This document shows positions 1 to 8,867 of a stretch of DNA of 54,161 nt, in pieces. How positions within the stretch are numbered: the first letter of the stretch is position 1; each line of letters opens with the position of its first letter. The stretch is from contig NZ_BAZS01000030.1 in assembly GCF_001310895.1 (NCBI RefSeq), positions 1-54,161 of the forward strand. Reading direction: 5' to 3'. This stretch comes from Virgibacillus halodenitrificans JCM 12304 (GTDB lineage Bacteria; Bacillota; Bacilli; Bacillales; Amphibacillaceae). Both the position numbers and the translations under genes were made by a program. Under the pieces are notes generated by a model that saw only the letters and a list, made by a program, of their open reading frames with translations, did no database searches and was not told the DNA's origin.

Positions 1-219
1 GTGGAGGGCGGCAATCTAAGAACGCCACGTCCTGGGACTGGGGCTGCGCTAACTCGCCCCATCAAAGACCGTCTGCGCTAACTCGTCCCATCGAAAACAT
101 TTGTGGCAACGATTGCATGACCAACGTCCTTGAAAAAGAAACCCGCTTTTTCTGCGTGCGATGTTTCTCTTAGAAGCTTTCCTTGTCCTGTTGGCCCGCG
201 ACTCCTGCCGGAATAGCAT

Positions 220-409
220 GAAGCCACTGAAAAACTACGGTAAATTCTTGAGAAGGCTAGTTCCAAAAAAATACATCACCACTTTTTAGTCTATGAGTGG
301 ATTAAACTGGTATTGACTCTCCATTTAGGTAATTTAAACAACGAAATTTTTGGATAGCGTTTTTTGAAAATCCTCTATTTTAGTAGAGAATGACTTTTTC
401 AGTGGCCTC
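220..409 (-). mobile_element. MITE-like element, copy 1 (190 bp), nested in repeat D
   Basis: The ends are inverted repeats of GAGGCCACTGAAAAAGTC (the left end is slightly diverged: GAAGCCACTGAAAAACTAC). It is flanked by 9-bp direct repeats GAATAGCAT at 211-219 and 410-418. Removing the element and one direct repeat restores the uninterrupted repeat seen at 26050 and 29115. It encodes no protein and matches 13412-13602 as reverse complement. The minus sign gives orientation relative to that copy. Non-autonomous transposition by a related transposase elsewhere is inferred; the IS family is not established. Confidence 0.82.
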
Positions 410-548
410 GAATAGCATGAGGCGAAGAACCTGAACGGAGCATAGCGGAGGAAGCGGCTGAGGCCATGCCGGTGGAAAGCGCCCGCCTGAAACGGAAATC
501 AATGGGGCACTTCTTCTCAAATATTTCACTGAGCTTTTCATCAATAAA

Positions 549-619
549 GTTACGTCGCAGTATACTCCTACTATGAATGAACAAAATACTACGCTTGTAT
601 TTCAATGTCTGTAGTAAAA
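549..619 (+). repeat. 70-bp tail module of the composite repeat
   Basis: Contains the conserved core CTATGAATGAACAAAATA followed by a TTGTA...GTAGTA segment. It follows the GGAAATCAATGGG block here and at 26190 and 29238, but stands without the composite repeat at 41810 and, reversed, at 53905. Confidence 0.65.
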
Positions 620-737
620 CCTCTTAATTTGAAAAATATATCTCATATATGAATATGTCCTACAAATCCTCGCCTACAGGAAGGTATTTTGACCACTGAT
701 TTCTTCAGAAATATATTCGAATTGTTACCAAAATTGC

Positions 738-766
738 TTGACACTTCTCTTAAATCAATGTATTTT
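738..766 (+). promoter_or_regulatory. Candidate SigA promoter of tcyP
   Basis: TTGACA at 738-743, 17-bp spacer, TATTTT at 761-766, about 105 bp upstream of tcyP. The -35 is perfect and the -10 is fair. The remaining leader to 872 shows no riboswitch I recognise. CymR control of this gene family is known in B. subtilis, but I could not identify a CymR site with confidence. Confidence 0.5.
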
Positions 767-872
767 AAATTAAGTCATAGTAAATTTATCGGAATTATAT
801 ATTTTAGGTCATTTCTATAAACTTATGCATATAATAAATTTACTAAATGACTAACAGGGAGGGGAAGAAGAA

Positions 873-2267
873 ATGGATTTACTTTATATATTTCTAAATA
901 TTGCCGTATTGTTAGCGGTAATTGGTTTGTTAATTTGGATGCAAAAGAAGCACTATTCTTTTTCTAGAAGAGTGTTTACAGGTTTAGGTCTGGGAATTTT
1001 ATTGGGGACGGTTTTACAATTAATCTATGGCACAGGGTCTGATGTGCTGACTGCAACAACAGACTGGTACAGCATTGTTGGTAGCGGGTATGTACGTTTA
1101 CTTATGATGATTGTTATACCATTAGTACTTGTATCCATTATTCAGTCAATCATTAATTTGGAAAACTCAGCTGAGTTAGGAAAGATGTCAGCGTGGATTA
1201 TCGGGATATTAATAACCACTACGATGGTTGCTGCTTTTGTAGGAATAGGGACTGCTACATTATTTGATTTAAGTGCAGAGCAAATTGAAGCAGGTCAAGC
1301 AGAGAGTGAACGGGGGACAATGCTGGAAACAACATTAGGAGAGGTGCAAGACCAATCCACCCCGGATAAGATCCTTAATTTCATCCCATCAAATATTTTT
1401 ATGGATATGACAGGACAACGCTCCACTTCTGTAATAGCTGTTGTTATTTTCTCTATCATCGTAGGGATAGCAGTACTTGGCGTACGACGTAAAAAACCAG
1501 AGCAGGCAGAAATGTTTACGAAGATTATAAACTCCCTGTACGCTGTGGTAATGCGAATCGTGACATTGGTCTTACGTTTAACTCCATTTGGTATTTTAGC
1601 TTTAATGGCTAATACAGTAGCAAATACAGATTTTGCTGGAATTGTAGAGCTTGGTAAATTTGTAATTGCTTCTTATGTAGCATTATTTGTTATGTTTATC
1701 ATTCACTTAGTATTAGTCGGAGTGTTTGGTTTAAACCCATTAACATATCTGAAAAAGGTAATACCTGTACTTGGCTTTGCGTTTACTTCCAGATCCAGTG
1801 CGGGGACCATTCCGTTGAACATTCAAGCACAGAAAAATTCTTTAGGTGTAGATCAAGGAATCGCAAACATGTCAGCATCCTTTGGAGCAACAATGGGGCA
1901 GAATGGATGTGCGGGTATTTATCCTGCTATGCTTGCAGTCATGATTGCGCCAACAGTTGGTATTGATCCACTATCACCAGGCTTCATTCTGCAGTTGGTA
2001 TTAATTATCGGTGTTAGCTCATTCGGTATTGCTGGTGTAGGAGGCGGAGCGACATTTGCTGCGTTAATTGTCCTCTCGTCTATGAATATGCCTGTAGCTC
2101 TTGCTGGTCTTCTTATATCCATTGAAGCTTTAATTGATATGGGACGTACAGCATTGAATGTTAATGGTGCCATGGTTTCAGGAACAATAAGCTCTCGTAT
2201 CTTGAAAAAATTGAATCTAAAAACGTTTAATGACAAAACAGCAATTGAAGAAAGCACTTCTTTATAA
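873..2267 (+). CDS. tcyP: L-cystine / dicarboxylate:cation symporter (TcyP-like)
   Basis: A 464-residue polytopic membrane protein of the DAACS (SLC1-like) sodium symporter family. The length matches B. subtilis TcyP, a high-affinity L-cystine importer. Visible family features are the serine-rich re-entrant loop TSRSSAGTIP (about residue 306), the SFGATMGQNGCAG segment, and the C-terminal helix with DMGRTALNVNG, which carries the substrate- and cation-contacting Asp/Arg/Asn positions of this fold. The ATG at 873 is preceded by GGGAGGGGAAG. It is monocistronic, with a terminator directly downstream. The family also contains glutamate and C4-dicarboxylate carriers, so the substrate is by similarity. 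Confidence 0.85.
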   Translation: MDLLYIFLNIAVLLAVIGLLIWMQKKHYSFSRRVFTGLGLGILLGTVLQLIYGTGSDVLTATTDWYSIVGSGYVRLLMMIVIPLVLVSIIQSIINLENSAELGKMSAWIIGILITTTMVAAFVGIGTATLFDLSAEQIEAGQAESERGTMLETTLGEVQDQSTPDKILNFIPSNIFMDMTGQRSTSVIAVVIFSIIVGIAVLGVRRKKPEQAEMFTKIINSLYAVVMRIVTLVLRLTPFGILALMANTVANTDFAGIVELGKFVIASYVALFVMFIIHLVLVGVFGLNPLTYLKKVIPVLGFAFTSRSSAGTIPLNIQAQKNSLGVDQGIANMSASFGATMGQNGCAGIYPAMLAVMIAPTVGIDPLSPGFILQLVLIIGVSSFGIAGVGGGATFAALIVLSSMNMPVALAGLLISIEALIDMGRTALNVNGAMVSGTISSRILKKLNLKTFNDKTAIEESTSL

Positions 2268-2271
2268 ATAG

Positions 2272-2306
2272 AAAATCCGTTTTCCTTATTGGGAAACGGA
2301 TTTTTT
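2272..2306 (+). terminator. Rho-independent terminator of tcyP
   Basis: Stem AAAATCCGTTT...AAACGGATTTT around a short loop, followed by a T run. It lies between tcyP and the convergent ligD and could serve both. Confidence 0.85.
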
Positions 2307-2337
2307 AGTAAATATAAATCTCCAATTTGTTATTGAT

Positions 2338-4133
2338 TTAACCTCGTATAAGTGATAATACTTTATCCATTTCTTGATTCTCGCCAGCCTTAAAGTAATC
2401 GTTGAAGGGGCAACCAAGAGTTTGTACTCGTTCTACCATATTTTTTACTGTGAAACACGTCGGTTCTAATCCTTCTTTAACTTCTTCCCAAAATAAAGGA
2501 GTTGAAACTGTAGCTTCTTCCGTCCTTCTTGGTGAATATGGTGTAATAATAGTCTTGTCCTTACCATGCTGTACATAATCAATATAGAGCCTTTCATTCC
2601 GCTTTTTCTTCATTCGTTCCGTTGTAAATAAGTTAGGATAAGCTGTCTCCACTGTCCAGGCAATGGATTGAGTGATTAATGCCGTATCCTCATAGGATAG
2701 CTTATTAGACGGAAGTGGAATGTGTATTTGCAGACCTTTATTTCCGGAGGTTTTTACAAAGGAAGTGAGCTCTAATTCATCAAGCATTGGCTTAATAATA
2801 TTTGCTGCTTTAATAGCTAAACTAAATCTTTTTCGATCTGGTGGATCTAAATCAAATACAATCTCATGTGGATGTGTTTGTGTAATATATTGAAATGGAA
2901 CATGATATTCCACAGCTCCATGATTTGCAAACCAAATAAGTGAATCAAGCGAGTCACAAACAATGAGCTTTTTATTTTCATAAGGGATGGAGTTAATAAA
3001 ATCCGGTGCGTAGTCAGGTAGATGTTTTTGAAAAAAATGCTCATTGCTAACTCCGTCCGGTGCGCGAATAATTGTAAGAGCTTTACTTTTTATAAACGGA
3101 AGCATATAGGGGGCTATTTCCCTTATGTATACAAGTAAATCCCCTTTTGTATAACCGGTACTCGGCCAAAAAATCTTTTCTGTATTCGTAAGCTCCACCT
3201 TTTGTGGAAGCATAGCCATATCCAGCTCAAGCTTCTGCTGGGTGCACTCAGTCGCTGATATATTTGGCAACAGTGTGGAAAACTCAGGTTCTCTTAACTC
3301 ATTTTTATATAAGTCAAGTGTATGAAGAGAGGCACATATTGCTGGAGGAAGTTCATAGCCCTCTCCATGCTCCACACCATTTTTAATGAAGAATTGGGCA
3401 ATGGAGGAGAACGTGTCTTTATCCAATCCATGCTTACATTTCCCAATAGTGCTTATATTTTCTCCATTAAATACTCCTACAGTAAAGTAATTATTTTTCT
3501 TGTCATAGGTCGTAAGAAAACCATGGAAGGTTCGCCAATTTTTTATTTTTAACCAATCATGATGCCCTTTGCCCAGTTGGTAAATACTTCGCTTTCTCTT
3601 TGCAATCATTCCTTCTCCCTTATAATTAAAAATTATTTCCCATAATTTATCCGGGTTTTCAAATGCTTTTACAATACGTAGCTGAGGTACCTTAATAGTT
3701 GCTAAAAGAGATTCTAGAGCAATTTTCCGTTCAATATAAGGGACTTTTTCCATGTTTTCCTTGCCTTGTTGCCAAAGGTCAAATGCTAAAAAAGATGCAG
3801 GTCTGGTCTCAGCTGCTTTGAGGATAGCTGCTTTATTTTTCAGGCGACCTCGTTTCTGTAGAGCGGAGAAATTCCCTTGATAGTCATTGTTTAGAATGAC
3901 GAGTTCTCCATCTAAGGTTATCGGCAGGACTTCTGTCATTTCTGATTCTACTGCATATAGTGCTTCGACAATTTCTGGAAATCCCTTTGTAAGGTCTTTA
4001 TTATTTTTACTTACCAGTTTAATTTCTCCTTGATTCCAGTATATAACACAACGAAAGCCATCGTACTTTATTTCATATAACCAATTCTCTCCCTGAGGAA
4101 TGTCATTACTGCTAATAGCTTCATCACTGGCAT
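2338..4133 (-). pseudogene. ligD: ATP-dependent DNA ligase D (ligase + polymerase), N-terminal -1 frameshift
   Basis: Two-domain non-homologous end-joining ligase in the Bacillus arrangement: ligase domain first, primase-polymerase domain (PolDom, with DLDPP) at the C terminus, no phosphoesterase domain. The uninterrupted frame starts only at 3939 and lacks the catalytic lysine motif. That motif (YEIKYDGFR) is present upstream in the same frame at about 4050-4080 but has no start codon there. A start with a good RBS (AAAGGCGGAAAGAC-ATG) lies at 4133 in another frame and encodes MPVMKLLAV, which joins DIPQGENWLYEIKYDG if one base is restored near 4105-4109. Repaired length is about 598 residues (B. 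subtilis LigD: 611). Read literally, the ligase is inactive; a sequencing error is more likely. Divergent from ku. Confidence 0.82.
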
Positions 4134-4151
4134 GTCTTTCCGCCTTTCTTC

Positions 4152-4169
4152 TTTACTAGTACTAGTAAA
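4152..4169. promoter_or_regulatory. 18-bp perfect palindrome in the ligD/ku intergenic region
   Basis: TTTACTAGTACTAGTAAA reads the same on both strands and lies 19-36 bp upstream of the repaired ligD start, in the 144-bp divergent region. It could be an operator or an mRNA hairpin just before the ligD ribosome binding site. In B. subtilis the ligD/ku locus is SigG-dependent; I could not assign a clear SigG promoter here. Confidence 0.4.
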
Positions 4170-4277
4170 ACGCTTGCGCTTTTATTCATAACTTGGCTTA
4201 TTTTTAGAAAAATACTCGCTGAGAGGATAAAAAGATATACAACCGACAAACTATGTAGAAAAGGGAGGTACGTATTT

Positions 4278-5135
4278 ATGCACACAATGTGGAAGGGCAC
4301 CATAAGTTTCGGATTGGTGAACATACCAGTAAAAATGCATGCAGCAACAGAGAATAAGGATGTGAAGCTTCGTCAGCTTCATAAGGAGTGCCAATCACCT
4401 GTGAAATATGAGAAGGTTTGTCCGGTTTGTGATCGAAAGGTAGAGAATGAGGAAATTGTGAAGGCATATGAATACGCTAAAAATAAGTTTGTGATTTTAG
4501 ATGATGAAGAACTGGAAGCATTGCAAAAGGAACAGGCCGATAAAGCAGTTGAAATTGTAGATTTTGTAAAGCTGGAAGAAATTGATCCGATCTATTTCGA
4601 AAAAAGCTATTACTTATCACCAAATGAAGGTGGCGGGAAGGCATACGGTTTATTACGAAGTGCTTTGAAAGACACCGGGAAAATTGGCGTAGCGAAAATG
4701 ATTATCCGTTCAAAAGAGCAGCTTGCTGTGATCCGTGTATACGAAAATACACTTATTGTAGAGACGATTCACTATCCTGATGAAGTCCGGAGTGTACAAG
4801 ATGTGCCAAACGTGCCTGAAGAAGTAGCTGTCGCGAAAAAAGAACTCGACACTGCGAAAATGTTAATTGATCAGTTAACAGCTGAGTTTGATCCTGAAAA
4901 ATATAAAGATGAATATCGCACCGCATTGCTTGATTTAATTGAAGATAAGAAAAATAATGAGCAAACAACTACGGTTAAGGATGTAAGTACAAGACCGGCT
5001 ACAGCCACAGGTGCTGATAATTTAATGGATGCACTGCAAGCCTCTTTAGAGCGAGCTAAAAAAGAAAAACCGAAGCCAAAACAACCAAAACGTAAAACAA
5101 AAACAACGACACAGAAAAAGAAAACAGCAACGTAA
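4278..5135 (+). CDS. ku: Ku DNA end-binding protein
   Basis: A 285-residue bacterial Ku homologue. It forms a homodimeric ring on double-strand ends and recruits LigD for end joining. The N terminus MHTMWKGTISFGLVNIPV is the family signature. The Ku core beta-barrel spans about residues 1-210 and contains the CPVCDRKV segment. The last 40 residues are a Lys/Pro/Thr-rich basic tail, typical of Bacillus Ku and involved in DNA and ligase contacts. The RBS GGGAGG precedes the ATG at 4278. Divergently paired with ligD, a standard two-gene repair module often used in spores. Confidence 0.95.
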   Translation: MHTMWKGTISFGLVNIPVKMHAATENKDVKLRQLHKECQSPVKYEKVCPVCDRKVENEEIVKAYEYAKNKFVILDDEELEALQKEQADKAVEIVDFVKLEEIDPIYFEKSYYLSPNEGGGKAYGLLRSALKDTGKIGVAKMIIRSKEQLAVIRVYENTLIVETIHYPDEVRSVQDVPNVPEEVAVAKKELDTAKMLIDQLTAEFDPEKYKDEYRTALLDLIEDKKNNEQTTTVKDVSTRPATATGADNLMDALQASLERAKKEKPKPKQPKRKTKTTTQKKKTAT

Positions 5136-5164
5136 AAGTCTCTATTTTTTGAGGCTTTTTCTTT
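5134..5164 (+). terminator. Terminator of ku
   Basis: AAAAGTCTC...GAGGCTTTTT hairpin with one G-T pair, starting at the ku stop codon and followed by T-rich sequence. Confidence 0.7.
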
Positions 5165-5416
5165 TTGTATATAAAGGTAAACGGCAGTAGAGCGTATAAG
5201 TTCGCCGTAGAATAAGATTAGCGCCTTGCACCTTTGAAATATAGCTATTACCTCGAAATATAAAAACCTTATTTCTGCCACACATATTACAAATATTCAA
5301 GTTATTTTCATTCTGCTAACAAATGGTTAACAACTACTTTAAATAGGATTGAAACTCCGTTTAAACGTGTAAAATAGGGTATAGAATACGTAAATAAAAG
5401 TTTAAGGATGAGTGTA

Positions 5417-6436
5417 ATGGAAAGAAACGCCTTCTTTGATAATGCGAAGTTCATTTTAATATTCCTTGTGGTGTTCGGTCATATGATTCAACCATTTACA
5501 GATGGTTCTACAACTATAAACACGCTGTATATGTGGATTTACACCTTTCATATGCCTGCATTTATTTTGTTGGCGGGTTTTTTTGCCAAAGGTTCAGGGA
5601 ACATTTCTTATATACTGAATTTAATAAAAAAACTACTTGTACCCTATTTGATTTTCCAATTAATCTATACAGGCTATTACTTTATGATCGGGAAATCCGG
5701 TTGGCAAAATGATTTATTTCACCCGCAATGGGCTCTATGGTTTTTGTTTAGTTTATTCTGTTGGCATCTTTTGCTGTATTGGTTCAAAAAAATACCAGCA
5801 GTATTAAGTATTACACTTGCTGTTCAAATCGGCTTGATCGTTGGTTACTTTGGAGAAATTGGACACACATTTAGTTTATCTCGTACATTTGTGTTTTTCC
5901 CATTTTTCCTAGCTGGTTACTGGCTAACAGAGAAGCAAGTAATGTTAGTTAAACGAAAAGTATTTAAAGTGATATCTGTTGGTGTAATGGCCGCAATTGC
6001 ATTTGCTATCTACTACATGCCTGATTTCAATTCAGGTTGGTTACTTGCATCCAAATCTTATGGAGATTTAGGAATGAGTGAGTACGGTGGTTTAGCTCGA
6101 CTAGCGGTTTATATTACAGCAGCAATTATGGTAGCGAGTGTGTTGGCATGGATACCAAAAAGTAAGCAGACTTTTACTAAACTTGGAACAAGGACATTAT
6201 ATGTGTACCTTCTGCATGGGTTTTTTATTCAGTATTTCCGTCAAATAGATGTATTTAAAATTAATAATCTTGTTGACTTTGTAGGATTGGCAGCTATTTC
6301 TATGGGGATTGTTCTCCTCCTATCCAGTAAGCCTGTGCTGGGAATTTGGCAGCCTATAATTGAAGGAAAAGCATCCATTATGAAGAAAGCCTATCACGAG
6401 AAAATAAGTAAAAAGCAGCCTGGAACAGAATCATAA
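5417..6436 (+). CDS. Membrane acyltransferase, acyltransferase-3 family
   Basis: About 339 residues with roughly ten hydrophobic segments. The N terminus (FFDNAKFILIFLVVFGHMIQPF) has the NAK...H pattern of acyltransferase-3 / fucose-4-O-acetylase-like proteins, with the active-site histidine in the first membrane helix. Such enzymes O-acetylate cell-surface sugars. I chose the ATG at 5417 because AAGGATGAG sits 5 bp upstream; the ATG at 5408 has no room for an RBS. It lies 33 bp before a co-directional sugar reductase, so the two may form an operon for surface polysaccharide modification. Acceptor unknown. Confidence 0.75.
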   Translation: MERNAFFDNAKFILIFLVVFGHMIQPFTDGSTTINTLYMWIYTFHMPAFILLAGFFAKGSGNISYILNLIKKLLVPYLIFQLIYTGYYFMIGKSGWQNDLFHPQWALWFLFSLFCWHLLLYWFKKIPAVLSITLAVQIGLIVGYFGEIGHTFSLSRTFVFFPFFLAGYWLTEKQVMLVKRKVFKVISVGVMAAIAFAIYYMPDFNSGWLLASKSYGDLGMSEYGGLARLAVYITAAIMVASVLAWIPKSKQTFTKLGTRTLYVYLLHGFFIQYFRQIDVFKINNLVDFVGLAAISMGIVLLLSSKPVLGIWQPIIEGKASIMKKAYHEKISKKQPGTES

Positions 6437-6469
6437 TTCTAACTGTCTTAAAGAGAGGAAGTGTTAGGT

Positions 6470-7297
6470 ATGAAGGTTTGTGTATTTGGGGCAAATGGTT
6501 ATGTTGGGTCATCCGTTTATAAAGTACTAAAGGATATTTCTGGCATAGAAGTTAGTGGGACGTTTTTAGAAGATCCGTCCATGTTTGACGATCTAGTAAA
6601 GTTAGATGTAAATGAACCGGAATCGTTTTCTGAATACTTTAAGGAAGAACAGCCAGATGTAGTCGTTTGGTCAGTGATGGCTGGACCAAACGAACATGAA
6701 TTAACAGATCAAGGCTTAATACACTTAATCACACATCTTACTCCAGAGACGAAGCTAATCTATCTCTCGTCTGATTTTGTTTATAGTGCAGGAAATGGAC
6801 CGTATAAGGAAGAAGATCCATTATCAACACTGCCTGAGGATCATACGTTTAGTAATTATACAAATGCTAAGGTAAAGGCCGAACGGCTCATTGATAAGGA
6901 GTTAACAAATTACGCTATTTTGCGAGCTGGTCCGATATATGGAGAAAACGAGATCGGGAAGTTGGATGAACGTACAGATAAATTAGCTTATCATTTGCGT
7001 GCAGATAAGCCGATTGCATTTCGTGATGATCTCATTCGTTCCTTTGTGCATGTAGCGGATTTGGCAGCCGTCATTGTAGAGTTCGTCCAAAATGATCTCA
7101 TCGGTGTTTATAATACTGGTCCTGAAAAGACACAAAGCTTTTATGAATTTATGAGAGAAGAAGCAGAGAAATTGGGCTATGATGCAGATTTAGTAGAAAA
7201 AGGTTCTGAAGAAGAACGAGTAGACGAAGAAATTCCGAAGAATACTTCTCTGAACACGGAAAAAATTAAAGAAAAATTGAAACTAAATTTCAGATAA
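6470..7297 (+). CDS. NAD(P)-dependent sugar reductase/epimerase, RmlD-like SDR
   Basis: 275-residue extended short-chain dehydrogenase. It has the glycine-rich dinucleotide motif GANGYVG at the N terminus, a YLSSDFVY strand with the active serine, and a YTNAKVKAE segment in the YxxxK catalytic position. The closest family is dTDP-4-dehydrorhamnose reductase and related NAD-dependent sugar epimerases. Start at 6470: the AGAGAGGAAG Shine-Dalgarno lies 9 bp upstream, whereas the GTG at 6461 is too close. Probably co-transcribed with the upstream acyltransferase. No dTDP-rhamnose genes are nearby, so the true substrate is open. Confidence 0.75.
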   Translation: MKVCVFGANGYVGSSVYKVLKDISGIEVSGTFLEDPSMFDDLVKLDVNEPESFSEYFKEEQPDVVVWSVMAGPNEHELTDQGLIHLITHLTPETKLIYLSSDFVYSAGNGPYKEEDPLSTLPEDHTFSNYTNAKVKAERLIDKELTNYAILRAGPIYGENEIGKLDERTDKLAYHLRADKPIAFRDDLIRSFVHVADLAAVIVEFVQNDLIGVYNTGPEKTQSFYEFMREEAEKLGYDADLVEKGSEEERVDEEIPKNTSLNTEKIKEKLKLNFR

Positions 7298-7331
7298 AAC
7301 GTATAGCATATCACCCCTTTTTTTATAAAAG

Positions 7332-7366
7332 AAAAAGACGGTCATCTATGAGGTGACCGTCTTTTT
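7332..7366. terminator. Bidirectional terminator
   Basis: AAAAAGACGGTCA / TGACCGTCTTTTT, a perfect 13-bp stem between the convergent reductase and YjiH genes. A and T runs on both sides allow use from either strand. Confidence 0.9.
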
Positions 7367-7392
7367 CGTATTTGCTTATAAACCTGTATGAA

Positions 7393-8736
7393 TTAAAAAA
7401 TCAGATGGGCAATCAGTGTAATAATAGGCAATGTAATTAATGTTCGAAGTAAGAAAATAATTGCCAGGTCCTTAAATGATACAGGTACCTTGGAGCCGAG
7501 TAATAAGCCACCAACCTCAGACATATAAATTAACTGTGTAACAGACAAGCCTGCGATAATAAATCTCGTAATCTCTGCATCAATGGATGAAGCAAAAATG
7601 GCAGGTAAAAACATATCTGCAAAACCAATTAAAACCGTCTCGGATGCCTGAGCAGCATATGGTACTTGCATTAGTTCAAGTAAAGGGATAAACGGCATGC
7701 CAAGCCACTGGAATACTGGAGTGTATTCGGCAATAATCAAAGCAACTAAACCGAAAGCCATAACTACTGGGGCGACACCCATCCACATATCGAGGATATT
7801 TTGTCCGCCTTCTTTGAAAAATTGATATACACTCGTTTCCTTTTTTCCCCGGTCCAATGCTTTTTTATAACCAAATGTAAAAGAGTTGTAGCCTTTAGGA
7901 ATGTCCTCATTAATTCCTTCTGCATCATCTTTTACAAAGGAATCGGCTTTTCTTGAAAGTGGCGGTATTCTTGGCATAATTAAAGCAGCGATAAATCCAG
8001 CTATTAGTACAGTTGCATAAAAAGGAACAAACATATGCTCTAAGCCTACTTCAGAAATTACTACTAGTGTGAACGTAATGGAAACAATAGAAAAGGTTGT
8101 CCCAATTACGGCTGCTTCACGCTTTGTATAGTAACCATCTTCGTATTGCCGACTAGTTAAAAGCACTCCAATAGTACCGTCACCAATCCAAGAAGCTAAT
8201 GAATCAATAGATGCTCTACCTGGTAAGCGAAATAGCGGGCGCATAATTTTTGTCATTAATGTACCGAATAATTCTAGTAAACCAAAATTCATAAGTAATG
8301 GTAGAAATAATCCGGCGAATAAAAAGACAGCGAATAGAACATGAAGCAGATCATCCAATAATACCTCACCTGTATTGGGACCATATATTGCTTCCGTACC
8401 TAAATCAAAATAAACCATAACTGCAAATACTGCGGCGACAGCCCTTGTAATTGTCCAGAATATACTTACATGAAATAAGTTTTGAAAAAACGGTGTATTT
8501 TTAAAAATAGAACTAAGCCTTGCCATTATTGTCATTATTGCGGTTAGCACAATAATAATCATCATTATCATAGATAGCTGATCAGCAAGCTTATCCTGAA
8601 CCCAATTTGCTAAAACGGCAATTGGTATCGTTAAACCTTCTTTTGTTTGTACAGGACACATAAATAAAAATATTCCAATGAGGGAAGGAATAATAAATTT
8701 AAGATGATCACTCCATTTGTAGTTTTGCTTGTTCAT
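7393..8736 (-). CDS. YjiH-family membrane protein (nucleoside-recognition / Gate domain)
   Basis: 447-residue polytopic inner-membrane protein with about 10-11 hydrophobic helices. The segment RLPGRASIDSLASWIGDGTIGVLLTSRQYEDGYYTKREAAVIGT (given here only as a location, about residues 195-238) and a C-terminal Gate-type repeat match the YjiH group, related to SpoVAE-unlike nucleoside-recognition proteins. Confidence 0.3.
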   Translation of the reverse strand: MNKQNYKWSDHLKFIIPSLIGIFLFMCPVQTKEGLTIPIAVLANWVQDKLADQLSMIMMIIIVLTAIMTIMARLSSIFKNTPFFQNLFHVSIFWTITRAVAAVFAVMVYFDLGTEAIYGPNTGEVLLDDLLHVLFAVFLFAGLFLPLLMNFGLLELFGTLMTKIMRPLFRLPGRASIDSLASWIGDGTIGVLLTSRQYEDGYYTKREAAVIGTTFSIVSITFTLVVISEVGLEHMFVPFYATVLIAGFIAALIMPRIPPLSRKADSFVKDDAEGINEDIPKGYNSFTFGYKKALDRGKKETSVYQFFKEGGQNILDMWMGVAPVVMAFGLVALIIAEYTPVFQWLGMPFIPLLELMQVPYAAQASETVLIGFADMFLPAIFASSIDAEITRFIIAGLSVTQLIYMSEVGGLLLGSKVPVSFKDLAIIFLLRTLITLPIITLIAHLIF

Positions 8737-8867
8737 ATAATCCTCCCTGAATAACTCTTTTTTGTACTATTATACAGGGGGTTGTATAAATATCCAAGCG
8801 TTTTTTTAAGTATACAGACATGTTTTATTTCATATATTACCGGGAAATGGCTATAGAGGTGTTTAAT

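Larger units (their letters stand above)
1..619. repeat. Composite interspersed repeat, copy D (truncated by window start)
   Basis: GC-rich non-coding mosaic upstream of tcyP. It shares blocks with five other loci in the window: the block at 12-138 (ending in a GACCAACGTCCTT motif) recurs near 29044 and, diverged, near 21720. The block 138-197, with a GAAAAAG...CTTTTTC hairpin, recurs at 21799-21871. The block 430-505 (GCGTAGCGGAGGAAGCGGCT-like, then GGAAATCAATGGG) recurs near 26090, 29150 and 13640. A 190-bp element interrupts it at 220-409. No convincing gene lies in 1-872. Confidence 0.8.

Noticed and set aside
78-266. Small minus-strand frame in the first repeat
   Set aside because: It spans repeat modules and the MITE end, with no RBS. 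Similar chance frames occur in each repeat copy (399-605, 13533-13764, 28725-28931, 28979-29272, 50581-50970).
3322-3552. Plus-strand frame inside ligD
   Set aside because: Fully antisense to a recognised protein, with no promoter or RBS.
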